Of a DNA stretch of 31,134 nt, positions 7,837 through 16,015 are shown piece after piece; the stretch's first letter is position 1; every line of letters starts with the position of its first letter. The notes beneath the pieces are model-generated. The model had not been told where the DNA came from. It saw only the letters and a list, made by a program, of their open reading frames with translations, and did not search any database. Both the position numbers and the translations under genes were made by a program. Source of the stretch: Firmicutes bacterium UBA7510. GTDB lineage: Bacteria > Bacillota > Clostridia > Tissierellales > Sedimentibacteraceae. The stretch is taken from the NCBI GenBank assembly GCA_002479485.1, contig DLNM01000021.1, positions 1 to 31,134 on the forward strand, read 5' to 3'.

Positions 7837-7847
7837 AGGTGGATAAA

Positions 7848-8624
7848 ATGACTAAGATAATAAGTATATTTAATCAAAAAGGGGGCGTTGGTAAAACAAC
7901 AACAAATGTAAATTTGTGTGCTGCTCTAGCCTTAAATGGTAAAAAAGTATTAAGTATAGATATAGATCCACAGGCCAATTCAACAAGTGGATTTGGTGTA
8001 AATAAAAATGATGTAGAATTTACCATTTACGATATATTAATAAATGGATATGATATAAATAAAACAATTATAAAAACAGATATTGAAAATTTATATATTG
8101 TTCCTTCTAATATTCAATTGTCAGGTGCAGAAATTGAATTAGCTACATCAATTAATAGAGAAAGAACTTTAAAAGAGGAAATTAAAAAAATAAATGAAGA
8201 GTATGATTTTATTATAATAGATTGTCCTCCTTCTTTAGGACTTTTGTCACTTAATGCTTTGACTGCATCCCAAACAGTAATAATTCCTATTCAATGTGAA
8301 TACTATTCATTAGAAGGTGTTGGACAATTGATAGATACTATTAGATTAGTCAATAAAACATTAAATTCTAAACTTGATATAGAAGGTGTTTTGTTAAATA
8401 TGTTTGATGGCAGAACTAATTTATCTATACAAGTTGTAGAAGAAGTTAAAAAATATTTTAAAAATAAAGTTTATAGAACAGTAATTCCAAGAAATATAAG
8501 GCTAGCAGAAGCTCCAAGTTTTGGACAACCTATTATGTTATATGATGATAAATCAAAAGGTAGTGAAGCTTACAGAAAATTAGCTAAAGAAGTAATAAAT
8601 AATCAAAAAACAAGGGTGGTGTAA
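7848..8624 (+). CDS. parA: Chromosome partition ATPase ParA (Soj)
   Basis: A 258-residue deviant Walker ATPase. It starts MTKIISIFNQKGGVGKTTTN with the Walker A motif at residues 11-18, followed by SIDIDPQANSTSGFG and the Walker B region IIIDCPPSLGLLSLNAL at about 120-136. With ParB and parS it segregates origin regions and, in Bacillus, modulates DnaA. The ATG at 7848 follows AAAGGTGG at good spacing. A GTG at 7839 in frame would add three residues and lies within the ribosome site. It is tightly placed between noc and parB. Confidence 0.95.
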   Translation: MTKIISIFNQKGGVGKTTTNVNLCAALALNGKKVLSIDIDPQANSTSGFGVNKNDVEFTIYDILINGYDINKTIIKTDIENLYIVPSNIQLSGAEIELATSINRERTLKEEIKKINEEYDFIIIDCPPSLGLLSLNALTASQTVIIPIQCEYYSLEGVGQLIDTIRLVNKTLNSKLDIEGVLLNMFDGRTNLSIQVVEEVKKYFKNKVYRTVIPRNIRLAEAPSFGQPIMLYDDKSKGSEAYRKLAKEVINNQKTRVV

Positions 8625-8626
8625 GA

Positions 8627-9475
8627 ATGGCGAATGCTAGAAAAGCTCTAGGAAGAGGCTTATCTGCTCTAATACCAGAGAATTTAGAAAAAGAAGAAAT
8701 TGATAAAATAAAAGAAATTGAAATAGATTTGATTTGCCCTAACCCAAATCAGCCTAGGAAAAGCTTTGAAAAAGATAAACTTGATGAGCTTGCAGAATCT
8801 ATTAAAAAGTATGGTGTTATACAGCCAATAATTGTTAAAAAAGAAGATGAAATATATACAATAATTGCTGGAGAAAGAAGATGGAGAGCTTCCAAAATTG
8901 CTGGCTTATCAAATATTCCTTGTATAATAAGAGATATTGAAAATAAAAATGCTTCGGAAATTGCTCTTATAGAAAACATTCAAAGAGAAGATTTAAATCC
9001 TATAGATGAAGCAAATGCATATGAATATATTATGGATAGATATGCAATTACTCAAGAAGAATTATCCGGAGTTATTGGAAAAAGCAGAGTATATGTTACA
9101 AATACATTAAGATTATTAAATTTAGATGATTATGTAAAAGAAAAGATAATATCAAATGAAATCAGTCAAGGACATGCTAGAGCTATTATATCTTTAGATA
9201 AAAATTTGCAAAAACAAATAACTGATAAGATAATCAAAGAAGGATTAAGCGTAAGAGATGTTGAGAAATTAGTAAGAGATTCAAAAAAAGTTAAGGTTAA
9301 AAAAGTTGTAGAAAAAGATAAATTTGTCGTAAACATTGAAGAATTATTAACAAATAAACTTTCAGCAAAAGTAAAAATAACGAATAAAAGAAATAAAGGT
9401 AAAATAGAAATAGAATATAAAAGCAATGAAGATTTAAATAGACTTTTGTCTATATTTGAAATAAACGAAGAATAA
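8627..9475 (+). CDS. parB: Chromosome partition protein ParB (Spo0J)
   Basis: A 282-residue CTP-dependent clamp that loads at parS sites. The N-terminal tail KALGRGLSALIPE is the conserved ParA-activating segment. Then come NQPRKSFEKDKL, the GERR box IAGERRWRASKIAG at about 80, the ENIQREDLNPIDEA motif, and the helix-turn-helix ITQEELSGVIGKSRVYVTN at about 140-158. The C-terminal part is for dimerisation. The start lies two bases after the parA stop with GGGTGGTG upstream, so the pair is co-translated. Two parS-like sites occur in the window. Confidence 0.95.
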   Translation: MANARKALGRGLSALIPENLEKEEIDKIKEIEIDLICPNPNQPRKSFEKDKLDELAESIKKYGVIQPIIVKKEDEIYTIIAGERRWRASKIAGLSNIPCIIRDIENKNASEIALIENIQREDLNPIDEANAYEYIMDRYAITQEELSGVIGKSRVYVTNTLRLLNLDDYVKEKIISNEISQGHARAIISLDKNLQKQITDKIIKEGLSVRDVEKLVRDSKKVKVKKVVEKDKFVVNIEELLTNKLSAKVKITNKRNKGKIEIEYKSNEDLNRLLSIFEINEE

Positions 9476-9582
9476 TAAAAAAATTTATATAATATAACAA
9501 AATAATACTACACATAATTTTATTAGCTAAATATGTAAAAAAATTAATTAAAATAGAATGTATAAAATCTATAAATATTAAA

Positions 9583-9611
9583 TTGACAATTAATTAACAT
9601 ATTACTATAAT
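9583..9611 (+). promoter_or_regulatory. Consensus SigA promoter for the hydrogenase operon
   Basis: TTGACA (9583-9588), a 17-base spacer and TATAAT (9606-9611) are perfect matches. The leader runs about 60 bases to the GTG start of the first gene and contains a T-rich stretch and a hairpin. Strong constitutive expression is inferred. Confidence 0.88.
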
Positions 9612-9636
9612 TTTTATAGTGTGGTTTTTTTATTTT

Positions 9637-9657
9637 AATAATATTAAAAATATTATT
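9637..9657 (+). other. Hairpin in the hydrogenase operon leader
   Basis: AATAATATT-aaa-AATATTATT gives a perfect 9-base-pair AT stem followed by TTTT, eight bases before the GGAGGAGGT ribosome site. It could stabilise the mRNA 5' end or act as a weak terminator. The absence of GC pairs makes strong termination unlikely. Confidence 0.45.
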
Positions 9658-9679
9658 TTTAAATGGAGGAGGTTTAAAA

Positions 9680-10168
9680 GTGCAAACAGGATTTGATATT
9701 AAAGAAAATGAAAAGGGTTTTATAGAACTAAAAGAGTACATGGATTCTATAAAAAATAGTCAAGGTATTTTGATGCAAACGTTACACAAAGCTCAAAGTA
9801 TATTTGGATATCTACCAATTGAAGTACAAAAGTTTATATCAGAAGAAACAAATATTCCTTTAGCAGAAATATATGGTGTAGCTACTTTCTATACTCAATT
9901 TTCTATTAATCCAAAAGGGAAACATAAAATCGGAGTTTGTCTAGGAACTGCTTGTTATGTTAGAAATGCTCAAGCTGTGTTAGACAAATTAGCTGAAACA
10001 TTAAAAATTAAAGTTGGTGCAACTACTGATGATAATATATTTACATTAGAAGCAACTAGATGTTTAGGATGTTGCGGTTTAGCTCCTGTAATGATGATTG
10101 ACGATGAAGTTTATGGCAAAGTTGACCCTAATAGTATACCAGAAATAATTGACTCATATAGGAAATAA
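9680..10168 (+). CDS. hydC: NuoE-like subunit of bifurcating [FeFe]-hydrogenase (HydC-like)
   Basis: A 162-residue thioredoxin-fold [2Fe-2S] protein of the 24-kDa complex I/NuoE family. ILMQTLHKAQSIFGYLP and the ligand cysteines are visible: GVCLGTACYV (about C87 and C92) and RCLGCCGLAP (about C128 and C132). In HydABC hydrogenases this subunit relays electrons between NADH-linked HydB and HydA. The start is GTG at 9680, supported by GGAGGAGGT at 9665-9673; the later ATG at 9740 would cut off conserved sequence. It is the first gene of a four-gene operon. Confidence 0.93.
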   Translation: MQTGFDIKENEKGFIELKEYMDSIKNSQGILMQTLHKAQSIFGYLPIEVQKFISEETNIPLAEIYGVATFYTQFSINPKGKHKIGVCLGTACYVRNAQAVLDKLAETLKIKVGATTDDNIFTLEATRCLGCCGLAPVMMIDDEVYGKVDPNSIPEIIDSYRK

Positions 10169-10177
10169 AGATGTGTT

Positions 10178-10269
10178 AGAGTGAAAACGATTTTCGCTCT
10201 ATGGAAGAATCAAAAAACGATTCTTCATCAATTTTTATAACGCTGCGAAGCAGCGTAATGGAGGAAGAT
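10178..10269 (+). repeat. Three-hairpin leader element before the small ferredoxin gene (copy 2)
   Basis: Hairpins are AGAGTGAAAA-cga-TTTTCGCTCT (10178-10200), GAAGAATC / GATTCTTC (10204-10226, same as copy 1) and ACGCTGC-gaa-GCAGCGT (10240-10256), followed by GGAGGA and the start at 10270. Compared with copy 1 before rsmG, stem 3 keeps seven pairs although three base pairs changed on both sides. The element lies between two genes of one operon, at the ribosome site of the second. Confidence 0.7.
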
Positions 10270-10626
10270 ATGAAATCGTTAGAAGAATTAAAGAAAATTA
10301 GAGAAGCTTCTATAGCTAACATGGAAATGAGAAACACTGAAAAGGACATAAGAATAGTTGTCGGAATGGCTACATGTGGAATTGCAGCAGGTGCAAGACC
10401 CGTATTAAATACGCTTGTTGAAGAAGTAGCAAAAAGAAATTTAAATAACGTTCAAGTAGTTCAAACAGGATGTATTGGAATGTGCACATATGAGCCTATA
10501 ATTGAAGTTTTTAAAAACGACGAGGAAAAGGTTACCTATATAAATATTGATTCCGAAAAGGCAAAAAGAATCATCGCTGAGCATATAGTGAATGATAAAG
10601 TTGTCAAAGAATATACAATTGGTTAA
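10270..10626 (+). CDS. Small [2Fe-2S] ferredoxin-like protein of the hydrogenase operon
   Basis: A 118-residue protein related to the thioredoxin-like [2Fe-2S] domain of NuoE/NuoF. Cysteines are at residues 36 (GMATCGIAAGARPV), 68 and 72 (TGCIGMCTYEP). Such an extra gene is common in clostridial hydrogenase operons between the NuoE-like and NuoF-like genes; its role is probably electron transfer or complex stability. The start at 10270 with GGAGGA upstream is preferred over the in-frame ATG at 10201, which would translate the hairpin repeat. Confidence 0.85.
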   Translation: MKSLEELKKIREASIANMEMRNTEKDIRIVVGMATCGIAAGARPVLNTLVEEVAKRNLNNVQVVQTGCIGMCTYEPIIEVFKNDEEKVTYINIDSEKAKRIIAEHIVNDKVVKEYTIG

Positions 10627-10663
10627 TTAAATAATGTTAAAGGACATTAAATGGAGGTAAATT

Positions 10664-12454
10664 ATGGCTATTTATAGATCACATGTATTAGTATGTGGTG
10701 GAACAGGTTGTACATCATCAAAGTCTATGCAAATCAAAAATAGATTTCAAGAAAAAATAGTCGAAAAAGGACTTGAAAATGAAGTACAAGTAGTTGCAAC
10801 TGGTTGTTTTGGATTATGTGAAGAAGGACCAATTGTAATAATATATCCAGAAGGTTCTTTCTATGCTAAAATGACTGTAGACAGAGTAGATGAAATAGTA
10901 GAAGAGCATCTAATTAAAGGAAGAATAGTAAAAAAATATCTGTTTGAAGAACCATCTCATCATGGTTTAGTAAAATCTTTAAATGATTTAGATTTTTATA
11001 AAAAACAAAAAAGAATTGCATTAAAAAATTGTGGTGCAATAAATCCTGAGAATATTAATGAGTATATTGCAAAAGATGGTTATATGGCTTTAGGTAAAGC
11101 GTTAACAGAAATGACATCAGAGGACGTTATTAAGGTAATAAAAGATTCAGGTCTTAGAGGAAGAGGAGGCGGGGGCTTCCCAACTGGTATGAAGTGGTCA
11201 TTTGCCGCTCCAAATCAAGCAGATCAAAAATATGTAATATGTAACGCTGATGAAGGAGACCCAGGTGCATTCATGGATAGATCTGTACTTGAAGGAGACC
11301 CTCATTCAGTATTAGAAGCAATGGCAATAGCTGGATATGCTATTGGAGCTACAAAAGGCTTTATATATGTTAGAGCTGAGTATCCTATAGCTGTGCATAG
11401 ATTAGAAATAGCAATAAAACAAGCAAGAGAATTAGGATTATTAGGAAAAAATATTTTTGAGTCTGGTTTTGATTTTGATGTTGAAATTAGACTTGGTGCT
11501 GGAGCGTTTGTTTGTGGAGAAGAAACAGCCCTTATGGCTTCTATTGAAGGTAAAAGAGGTATGTCTAGAAATAAACCACCATTCCCAGCAAATAAAGGAT
11601 TATGGGGTAAACCAACTATAATAAACAACGTTGAAACATTGGCAAACGTTCCACAAATTATACTTCATGGAGCAGATTGGTTTAGAAGTCTTGGTACTGA
11701 AAAATCACCTGGAACTAAAGTATTTGCCTTAGGTGGAAAGATAAATAATACTGGTCTTGTTGAAGTACCAATGGGAACTTCATTAAGAGAGGTTATATAT
11801 GATATAGGTGGCGGATGTCCAAATGGAAAGAAATTTAAAGCTGTTCAGACAGGTGGACCTTCAGGTGGATGTATAACATCTGATTATATTGATACAAAAA
11901 TAGACTTTGATACATTGACAGCGCTTGGTTCTATGATGGGCTCTGGTGGAATGATAGTTATGGATGAAGATAACTGTATGGTTGATATAGCTAGATTTTT
12001 CCTTGAATTTACAGTTGAAGAATCATGTGGTAAGTGTACTCCATGTCGTGAAGGTACAAAGAGAATGCTTGAAATTCTTGATAAGATAACAGAAGGAAAA
12101 GCAACAATGGAAGATCTTGATACATTAGAAGAGTTAGGCGAAACAATAAAAAGTACTTCTTTATGTGGTCTTGGTCAAACAGCTCCAAACCCTGTTTTAT
12201 CAACAATGAAGTATTTCAGAGAAGAATATGAAGCACATGTTAAGGAAAAAAGATGTCCAGCTGGAGTATGTTCAGCACTTGCTAATTATATAATTGTAGA
12301 TGGTTGTAGAGGATGTACTAAGTGCGCGAGACAATGTCCAGTAGGAGCAATTGAAGGAAAAGTTAAAGAAATTCATATTATTAACCAAGAAAAATGTATT
12401 AAATGTGGTGCTTGTATGAGCGCATGTACATTTAAAGCTATAATAAAAAGATAG
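10664..12454 (+). CDS. hydB: NADH-binding NuoF-like subunit of bifurcating [FeFe]-hydrogenase (HydB-like)
   Basis: A 596-residue flavin- and NAD-binding subunit. Domains in order: an N-terminal thioredoxin-like [2Fe-2S] domain (VCGGTGCTSSKS and TGCFGLCEEGP, 1-100); the NuoF core with SGLRGRGGGGFPTGMKW and NADEGDPGAFMDR for FMN and NAD binding (about 160-230); an SLBB-type region; the [4Fe-4S] motif ESCGKCTPCREGT (about 450); and two C-terminal ferredoxin clusters (CRGCTKCARQCPVGAI and CIKCGACMSACTFKAI). This set matches HydB of electron-bifurcating hydrogenases and also NfnB/formate dehydrogenase partners; the neighbouring hydA decides. GGAGGTAA precedes the ATG. Confidence 0.94.
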   Translation: MAIYRSHVLVCGGTGCTSSKSMQIKNRFQEKIVEKGLENEVQVVATGCFGLCEEGPIVIIYPEGSFYAKMTVDRVDEIVEEHLIKGRIVKKYLFEEPSHHGLVKSLNDLDFYKKQKRIALKNCGAINPENINEYIAKDGYMALGKALTEMTSEDVIKVIKDSGLRGRGGGGFPTGMKWSFAAPNQADQKYVICNADEGDPGAFMDRSVLEGDPHSVLEAMAIAGYAIGATKGFIYVRAEYPIAVHRLEIAIKQARELGLLGKNIFESGFDFDVEIRLGAGAFVCGEETALMASIEGKRGMSRNKPPFPANKGLWGKPTIINNVETLANVPQIILHGADWFRSLGTEKSPGTKVFALGGKINNTGLVEVPMGTSLREVIYDIGGGCPNGKKFKAVQTGGPSGGCITSDYIDTKIDFDTLTALGSMMGSGGMIVMDEDNCMVDIARFFLEFTVEESCGKCTPCREGTKRMLEILDKITEGKATMEDLDTLEELGETIKSTSLCGLGQTAPNPVLSTMKYFREEYEAHVKEKRCPAGVCSALANYIIVDGCRGCTKCARQCPVGAIEGKVKEIHIINQEKCIKCGACMSACTFKAIIKR

Positions 12455-12471
12455 GAAGGTAGGTGTCATAC

Positions 12472-14241
12472 ATGGATAAAGTTAAAGTAACTATTAACGG
12501 CATTGCGGTTGAAGTGCCAAGTAATTATACAGTATTAATGGCTGCTAAAGAAGCTGGTATAGATATACCTACACTTTGCTATTTGAAAGATATAAACGAA
12601 ATAGCAGCTTGTAGAGTTTGCGTTGTAGAAGTAGACGTTAAGGGAGTTCCTATGAGAAACTTACCTGCATCTTGTGTTTTACAAGTTCAAGATGGAATGA
12701 ACGTAAGAACAAATACTCCTCAAGTTAGAAAAGCAGTAAGAACAAACGTAGAATTAATATTAGCAAATCACAATAGAGAATGTTTAATTTGTAAAAGAAA
12801 CGGAAGCTGTGAATTGCAAAAACTTTGTGATGAGTTAGGAATAAGAGATATACATTTCCAAGGTGAAAAGAAAGAACATAGAATAGATGATTTGTCTGAC
12901 TCAATAGTAAGAGATCCAAGCAAATGTATACTTTGTGGAAGATGTGTAAGTGCATGTAAAAATATTCAGGGAATAGGTGCCTTAGACTTTACAAACAGAG
13001 GATTTAACACAGAAATTGCTCCTGCATTTAATTTTAGTATGAAGGATGTTAATTGTATATACTGCGGACAATGTATAAATGCCTGTCCAGTTGCTGCATT
13101 AAGAGAAAAATCAAATATTGATGATGTTTGGGCTGCAATAGATGACAAAGATAAATATGTTATAGTTCAAACTGCTCCAGCAGTTAGAGCATCATTAGGT
13201 GAAGAATTTGGGTTGCCTGTAGGAACAAGAGTAACTGGCAAAATGGTAGCTGCACTTAAAAGATTAGGATTTGATAAGGTATTTGATACTGATTTCTCTG
13301 CAGATTTAACTATTATGGAAGAAGGAACAGAGTTATTAGCTAGAATAAATAATGGTGGTAAATTACCAATGATAACATCATGTTCTCCAGGATGGGTAAG
13401 ATATTGTGAAATTTATTATCCAGATTTTATAGATAACCTTTCAACATGTAAATCACCTCAGCAAATGTTTGGTGCAATAGCTAAATCATACTACGCACAG
13501 AAGATGGGTATTGATCCTAAGAAAATAGTTGTTGTATCAATTATGCCATGTACATCTAAAAAGACTGAATTAAAACGTCCTGAAATGGAAGTTGATGACT
13601 TAAGAGATGTAGATATTTCATTAACTACAAGAGAGTTAGGAGATATGATAAAGCAGGCTAGAATAAGATTTACAGAATTAAAAGATGAAGAATTTGATCA
13701 AATGCTTGGCGAATATAGTGGTGCTGGAGTTATATTTGGTGCAACAGGTGGAGTTATGGAAGCCGCTCTTAGAACAGTTGCAGATGTATTGACTGGTAAA
13801 GATTTAGAAGATATAGAATATAATGCAGTAAGAGGAATTGAAGGAGTTAAAGAAGCTTCAGTTACATTACCTATAAACGGAAAAGATACAGAAGTTAAAA
13901 TTGCTATAGCTCATGGTACTGCTAATGCATCTAGAGTATTAGATGCAGTTAAAAATGGTGAAAAAGAATATCATTTTATAGAAGTTATGGCTTGTCCAGG
14001 TGGATGTGTTCACGGCGGAGGTCAATCACATGTTTCTGCTAAGGCCAGAATGGATGTAAATCCAAAAATAAATAGAGCTAATGCATTATATGATGAGGAT
14101 AGATCAAGACCAGTGAGAAAATCACATAAGAATCCAGAGATACAGAAACTTTATGAAGATTTCTTAAAAGAGCCAAATGGTCATTTATCACATAAGTTAC
14201 TTCATACTCACTATGTAAAAAGAGATGTATATAATAAATAA
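12472..14241 (+). CDS. hydA: [FeFe]-hydrogenase catalytic subunit HydA
   Basis: A 589-residue enzyme for reversible proton reduction to H2. The N-terminal [2Fe-2S] domain has cysteines at 36, 47, 50 and 68. A His-Cys3 cluster motif (HNRECLICKRNGSCELQ) and two [4Fe-4S] motifs (CILCGRCVSAC and CIYCGQCINACPVAAL) follow. The H-cluster motifs are TSCSPGW, MPCTSKK and MACPGGCVHGGGQ. A small-subunit-like tail ends the protein. With the NuoE- and NuoF-like partners this suggests coupling of NADH and reduced ferredoxin oxidation to H2 formation. The ATG at 12472 fits GGTAGGTG; an in-frame GTG at 12463 lies inside that site. No HydE/F/G maturation genes are in the window. Confidence 0.95.
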   Translation: MDKVKVTINGIAVEVPSNYTVLMAAKEAGIDIPTLCYLKDINEIAACRVCVVEVDVKGVPMRNLPASCVLQVQDGMNVRTNTPQVRKAVRTNVELILANHNRECLICKRNGSCELQKLCDELGIRDIHFQGEKKEHRIDDLSDSIVRDPSKCILCGRCVSACKNIQGIGALDFTNRGFNTEIAPAFNFSMKDVNCIYCGQCINACPVAALREKSNIDDVWAAIDDKDKYVIVQTAPAVRASLGEEFGLPVGTRVTGKMVAALKRLGFDKVFDTDFSADLTIMEEGTELLARINNGGKLPMITSCSPGWVRYCEIYYPDFIDNLSTCKSPQQMFGAIAKSYYAQKMGIDPKKIVVVSIMPCTSKKTELKRPEMEVDDLRDVDISLTTRELGDMIKQARIRFTELKDEEFDQMLGEYSGAGVIFGATGGVMEAALRTVADVLTGKDLEDIEYNAVRGIEGVKEASVTLPINGKDTEVKIAIAHGTANASRVLDAVKNGEKEYHFIEVMACPGGCVHGGGQSHVSAKARMDVNPKINRANALYDEDRSRPVRKSHKNPEIQKLYEDFLKEPNGHLSHKLLHTHYVKRDVYNK

Positions 14242-14248
14242 TTAAGTT

Positions 14249-14280
14249 AAAGCCAGAATAATTTATTCTGGCTTTATTAT
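14249..14280 (+). terminator. Rho-independent terminator after hydA
   Basis: AAAGCCAGAATAA and TTATTCTGGCTTT form a 13-base-pair inverted repeat with a minimal loop, eight bases after the hydA stop, followed by ATTATTT. It closes the hydrogenase operon. Confidence 0.88.
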
Positions 14281-14545
14281 TTATATTAGGATATATAATA
14301 AAAATAAATTATAATTGAACTAAATTATATAAAATAATGTTATAATATAGTTTGTTGTATATACATAGCAAATGTATTATACTTATTAAGTACTAATTGA
14401 TTAGTTTATACTAATCCCAATATATGAGGGGATAGTATTAGTACATAATTTATTATTAAGCATATAATAATATAATTGGTAGCAGTTAAAATACTTATTA
14501 AAATGATAACTGTTATATTGAGATATTTTAAAAGTAGGTGAAAAT
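14281..14545 (+). other. Long leader/intergenic region before the aminotransferase gene
   Basis: Very AT-rich DNA with no ORF of note. TATAAT occurs at 14341-14346 but no good -35 was placed. The only clear structure is the junction-like inverted repeat at 14390-14444. The last part before the start (14525-14545) holds the AGGTG ribosome site. Confidence 0.4.
14390..14444 (+). ncRNA. Candidate three-way-junction leader RNA
   Basis: GTACTAAT (14390-14397) pairs with ATTAGTAC (14437-14444) as an outer 8-base-pair stem. Inside it are a perfect 6-base-pair hairpin ATTAGT-ttat-ACTAAT (14400-14415) and a CCC/GGG hairpin (14416-14430). An alternative pairing of ACTAATCCC with GGGGATAGT would compete with the first inner hairpin. 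This compact switchable fold before a sulfur/selenium-related gene resembles a riboswitch in layout, but no known class is recognised. Confidence 0.35.
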
Positions 14546-15691
14546 ATGATTTATTTAGATAATGCCGCAACAACATTTCCTAAGCCTAAATCGGTTACAA
14601 AAAGTATTGTTGATTGTATGACTAAGTATTGTGCCAATCCTGGGAGAAGTAGTCATACTATGGCAATAGAGGGTGCTAAATTAATATTTGAAACAAGGGA
14701 GTTAGTTGCAAAGTTATTTAATTTTGATGATCCGCTACGTGTAATATTTACATTTAATGCAACAGATAGTTTAAATTTAGCTATAAAAGGTGTACTTCAA
14801 CCTGGTGATCATGTAATAACAACATCTATGGAACACAATTCAGTTTTAAGACCAATTCATCAGCTTAAATCTATTGGAGTTGAAAGTACAATAATAGACT
14901 GTGATGAAGAAGGATTAATTAATATTAGTGATATTGAAAATGCCATTAAATATAATACTAAACTTATAGTTACAACACATGTATCTAATCTAACTGGCTC
15001 GATATTACCAATTAAGGAAATAGGTAATATTTGTAGAAGACATAATATATTCTATTTAATTGACGCAGCTCAAAGTGCAGGTGTACTAGAAATAGATATG
15101 GAAGATTTTAATATTGATATGTTAGCGGCACCTGGACACAAAGGGTTATTAGGCCCACAAGGCACAGGAATATTAGTTATAGGTAAAAATGTTGACATAA
15201 GACAATTAAAAGAGGGTGGAACTGGTAGTGAGTCAAGCAAATTAACTCAACCTAGTTTTTATCCTGATAAGCTAGAAAGTGGAACACCAAATTTACCAGG
15301 TATAGCAGGACTAAATGCAGGCATAAAGTACATTTTAAACAAGGGCTTAAAATCAATTTATAGCCACGAAAAAAAAGTTTTAGACCTATTCATCGATGAG
15401 ATATCAAAAAACGATAAAATCGAAATATACGGTCCAAAAGATAAAAACAACAGATGTTCTGTTTTACCGCTTAACATTAGAGGGATAGATTCTTCAGAAG
15501 TTGCATTTATGTTAGACAACAAATACCATATAGCAGTAAGACCGGGTTTACATTGTGCTCCTCTCGCACATAAAACAATAGGAACGCAATCAATAGGAGC
15601 TGTAAGATTTAGTGTTGGACCTTTTACAAAAAAAGAAGAAATTATTTATGCGGTTAATGCATTAAATGAAATTTCTAAAGAAATAAAATAA
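14546..15691 (+). CDS. Cysteine desulfurase family aminotransferase (class V, EF2568 type)
   Basis: A 381-residue PLP enzyme starting MIYLDNAATTFPKPKSV, with the class V pattern. PLP lysine K199 lies in AAPGHKGLLGPQGTG; the substrate-binding region TTSMEHNSVLRP is near 92-103; a possible catalytic cysteine C337 is in RPGLHCAPLAHKTIGT, as in SufS/NifS-like desulfurases. It would remove sulfur (or selenium) from cysteine (or selenocysteine). The sequence resembles the desulfurase subfamily that often occurs with YedF and selenium-handling genes; yedF lies 1 kb downstream. AGTAGGTGAAAAT precedes the ATG. Its exact substrate cannot be read from sequence. Confidence 0.85.
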   Translation: MIYLDNAATTFPKPKSVTKSIVDCMTKYCANPGRSSHTMAIEGAKLIFETRELVAKLFNFDDPLRVIFTFNATDSLNLAIKGVLQPGDHVITTSMEHNSVLRPIHQLKSIGVESTIIDCDEEGLINISDIENAIKYNTKLIVTTHVSNLTGSILPIKEIGNICRRHNIFYLIDAAQSAGVLEIDMEDFNIDMLAAPGHKGLLGPQGTGILVIGKNVDIRQLKEGGTGSESSKLTQPSFYPDKLESGTPNLPGIAGLNAGIKYILNKGLKSIYSHEKKVLDLFIDEISKNDKIEIYGPKDKNNRCSVLPLNIRGIDSSEVAFMLDNKYHIAVRPGLHCAPLAHKTIGTQSIGAVRFSVGPFTKKEEIIYAVNALNEISKEIK

Positions 15692-15926
15692 TTTGATATA
15701 TATAGTCTAAGCAAGCTGAACCATTTAAATATCATACGGATATTATAAGCAATAATATTAATCTAAAAAAACCTTACAGTTTCGAACTTTAAATGTATAA
15801 GTGTAACTTATACTATGGAGACTATGAGGTTTTTATAATTGGTATTAGTATAAGATAGTAAGTATTTTTACAATATAAAATTACTCTTTTCATCATAAAA
15901 CGACTTTTATCCCTAATATTTTTAAA
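15692..15926 (+). other. Intergenic region with hairpins
   Basis: No gene is seen. It holds a small hairpin AATATC/GATATT (about 15728-15745) and the longer structure at 15767-15834 described separately. The rest is AT-rich and leads into the cvpA promoter. Confidence 0.5.
15767..15834 (+). terminator. Branched terminator-like structure after the aminotransferase gene
   Basis: AAAAACCTTACAGTTTC (from 15767) pairs with GAGACTATGAGGTTTTT (to 15834) over 17 positions, with two G-T pairs and one mismatch. It encloses a perfect hairpin GTATAAGT-gta-ACTTATAC (15795-15813). The T-tract is part of the stem. It could terminate transcription, and shares its hairpin plus GAGACTATGA arrangement with 18660-18701. 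Confidence 0.5.
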
Positions 15927-15954
15927 TTGAATTTTTATATAATTATGGTATAAT
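15927..15954 (+). promoter_or_regulatory. SigA-like promoter for cvpA-yedF
   Basis: TTGAAT at 15927-15932, a 16-base spacer and TATAAT at 15949-15954. The predicted transcript starts about 55 bases before the cvpA start, so the parS site lies within the leader. Confidence 0.65.
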
Positions 15955-15982
15955 TTATGTATAGAAAACATAAAACAGATAA

Positions 15983-15998
15983 TGTTTCACGTGAAACT
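15983..15998. promoter_or_regulatory. parS centromere site
   Basis: The 16-mer TGTTTCACGTGAAACT matches the ParB-binding palindrome TGTTYCACGTGAAACA at 15 of 16 positions. It is intergenic, about 6.5 kb from parB, as expected for an origin-proximal parS. ParB would load here and spread. Confidence 0.9.
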
Positions 15999-16015
15999 AT
16001 ACAAGGAGATAAAGT

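Noticed and set aside
10201..10269. N-terminal extension of the small ferredoxin protein beginning MEESKNDSS
   Set aside because: Same reasons as for rsmG; the start at 10270 fits the family and the ribosome site.
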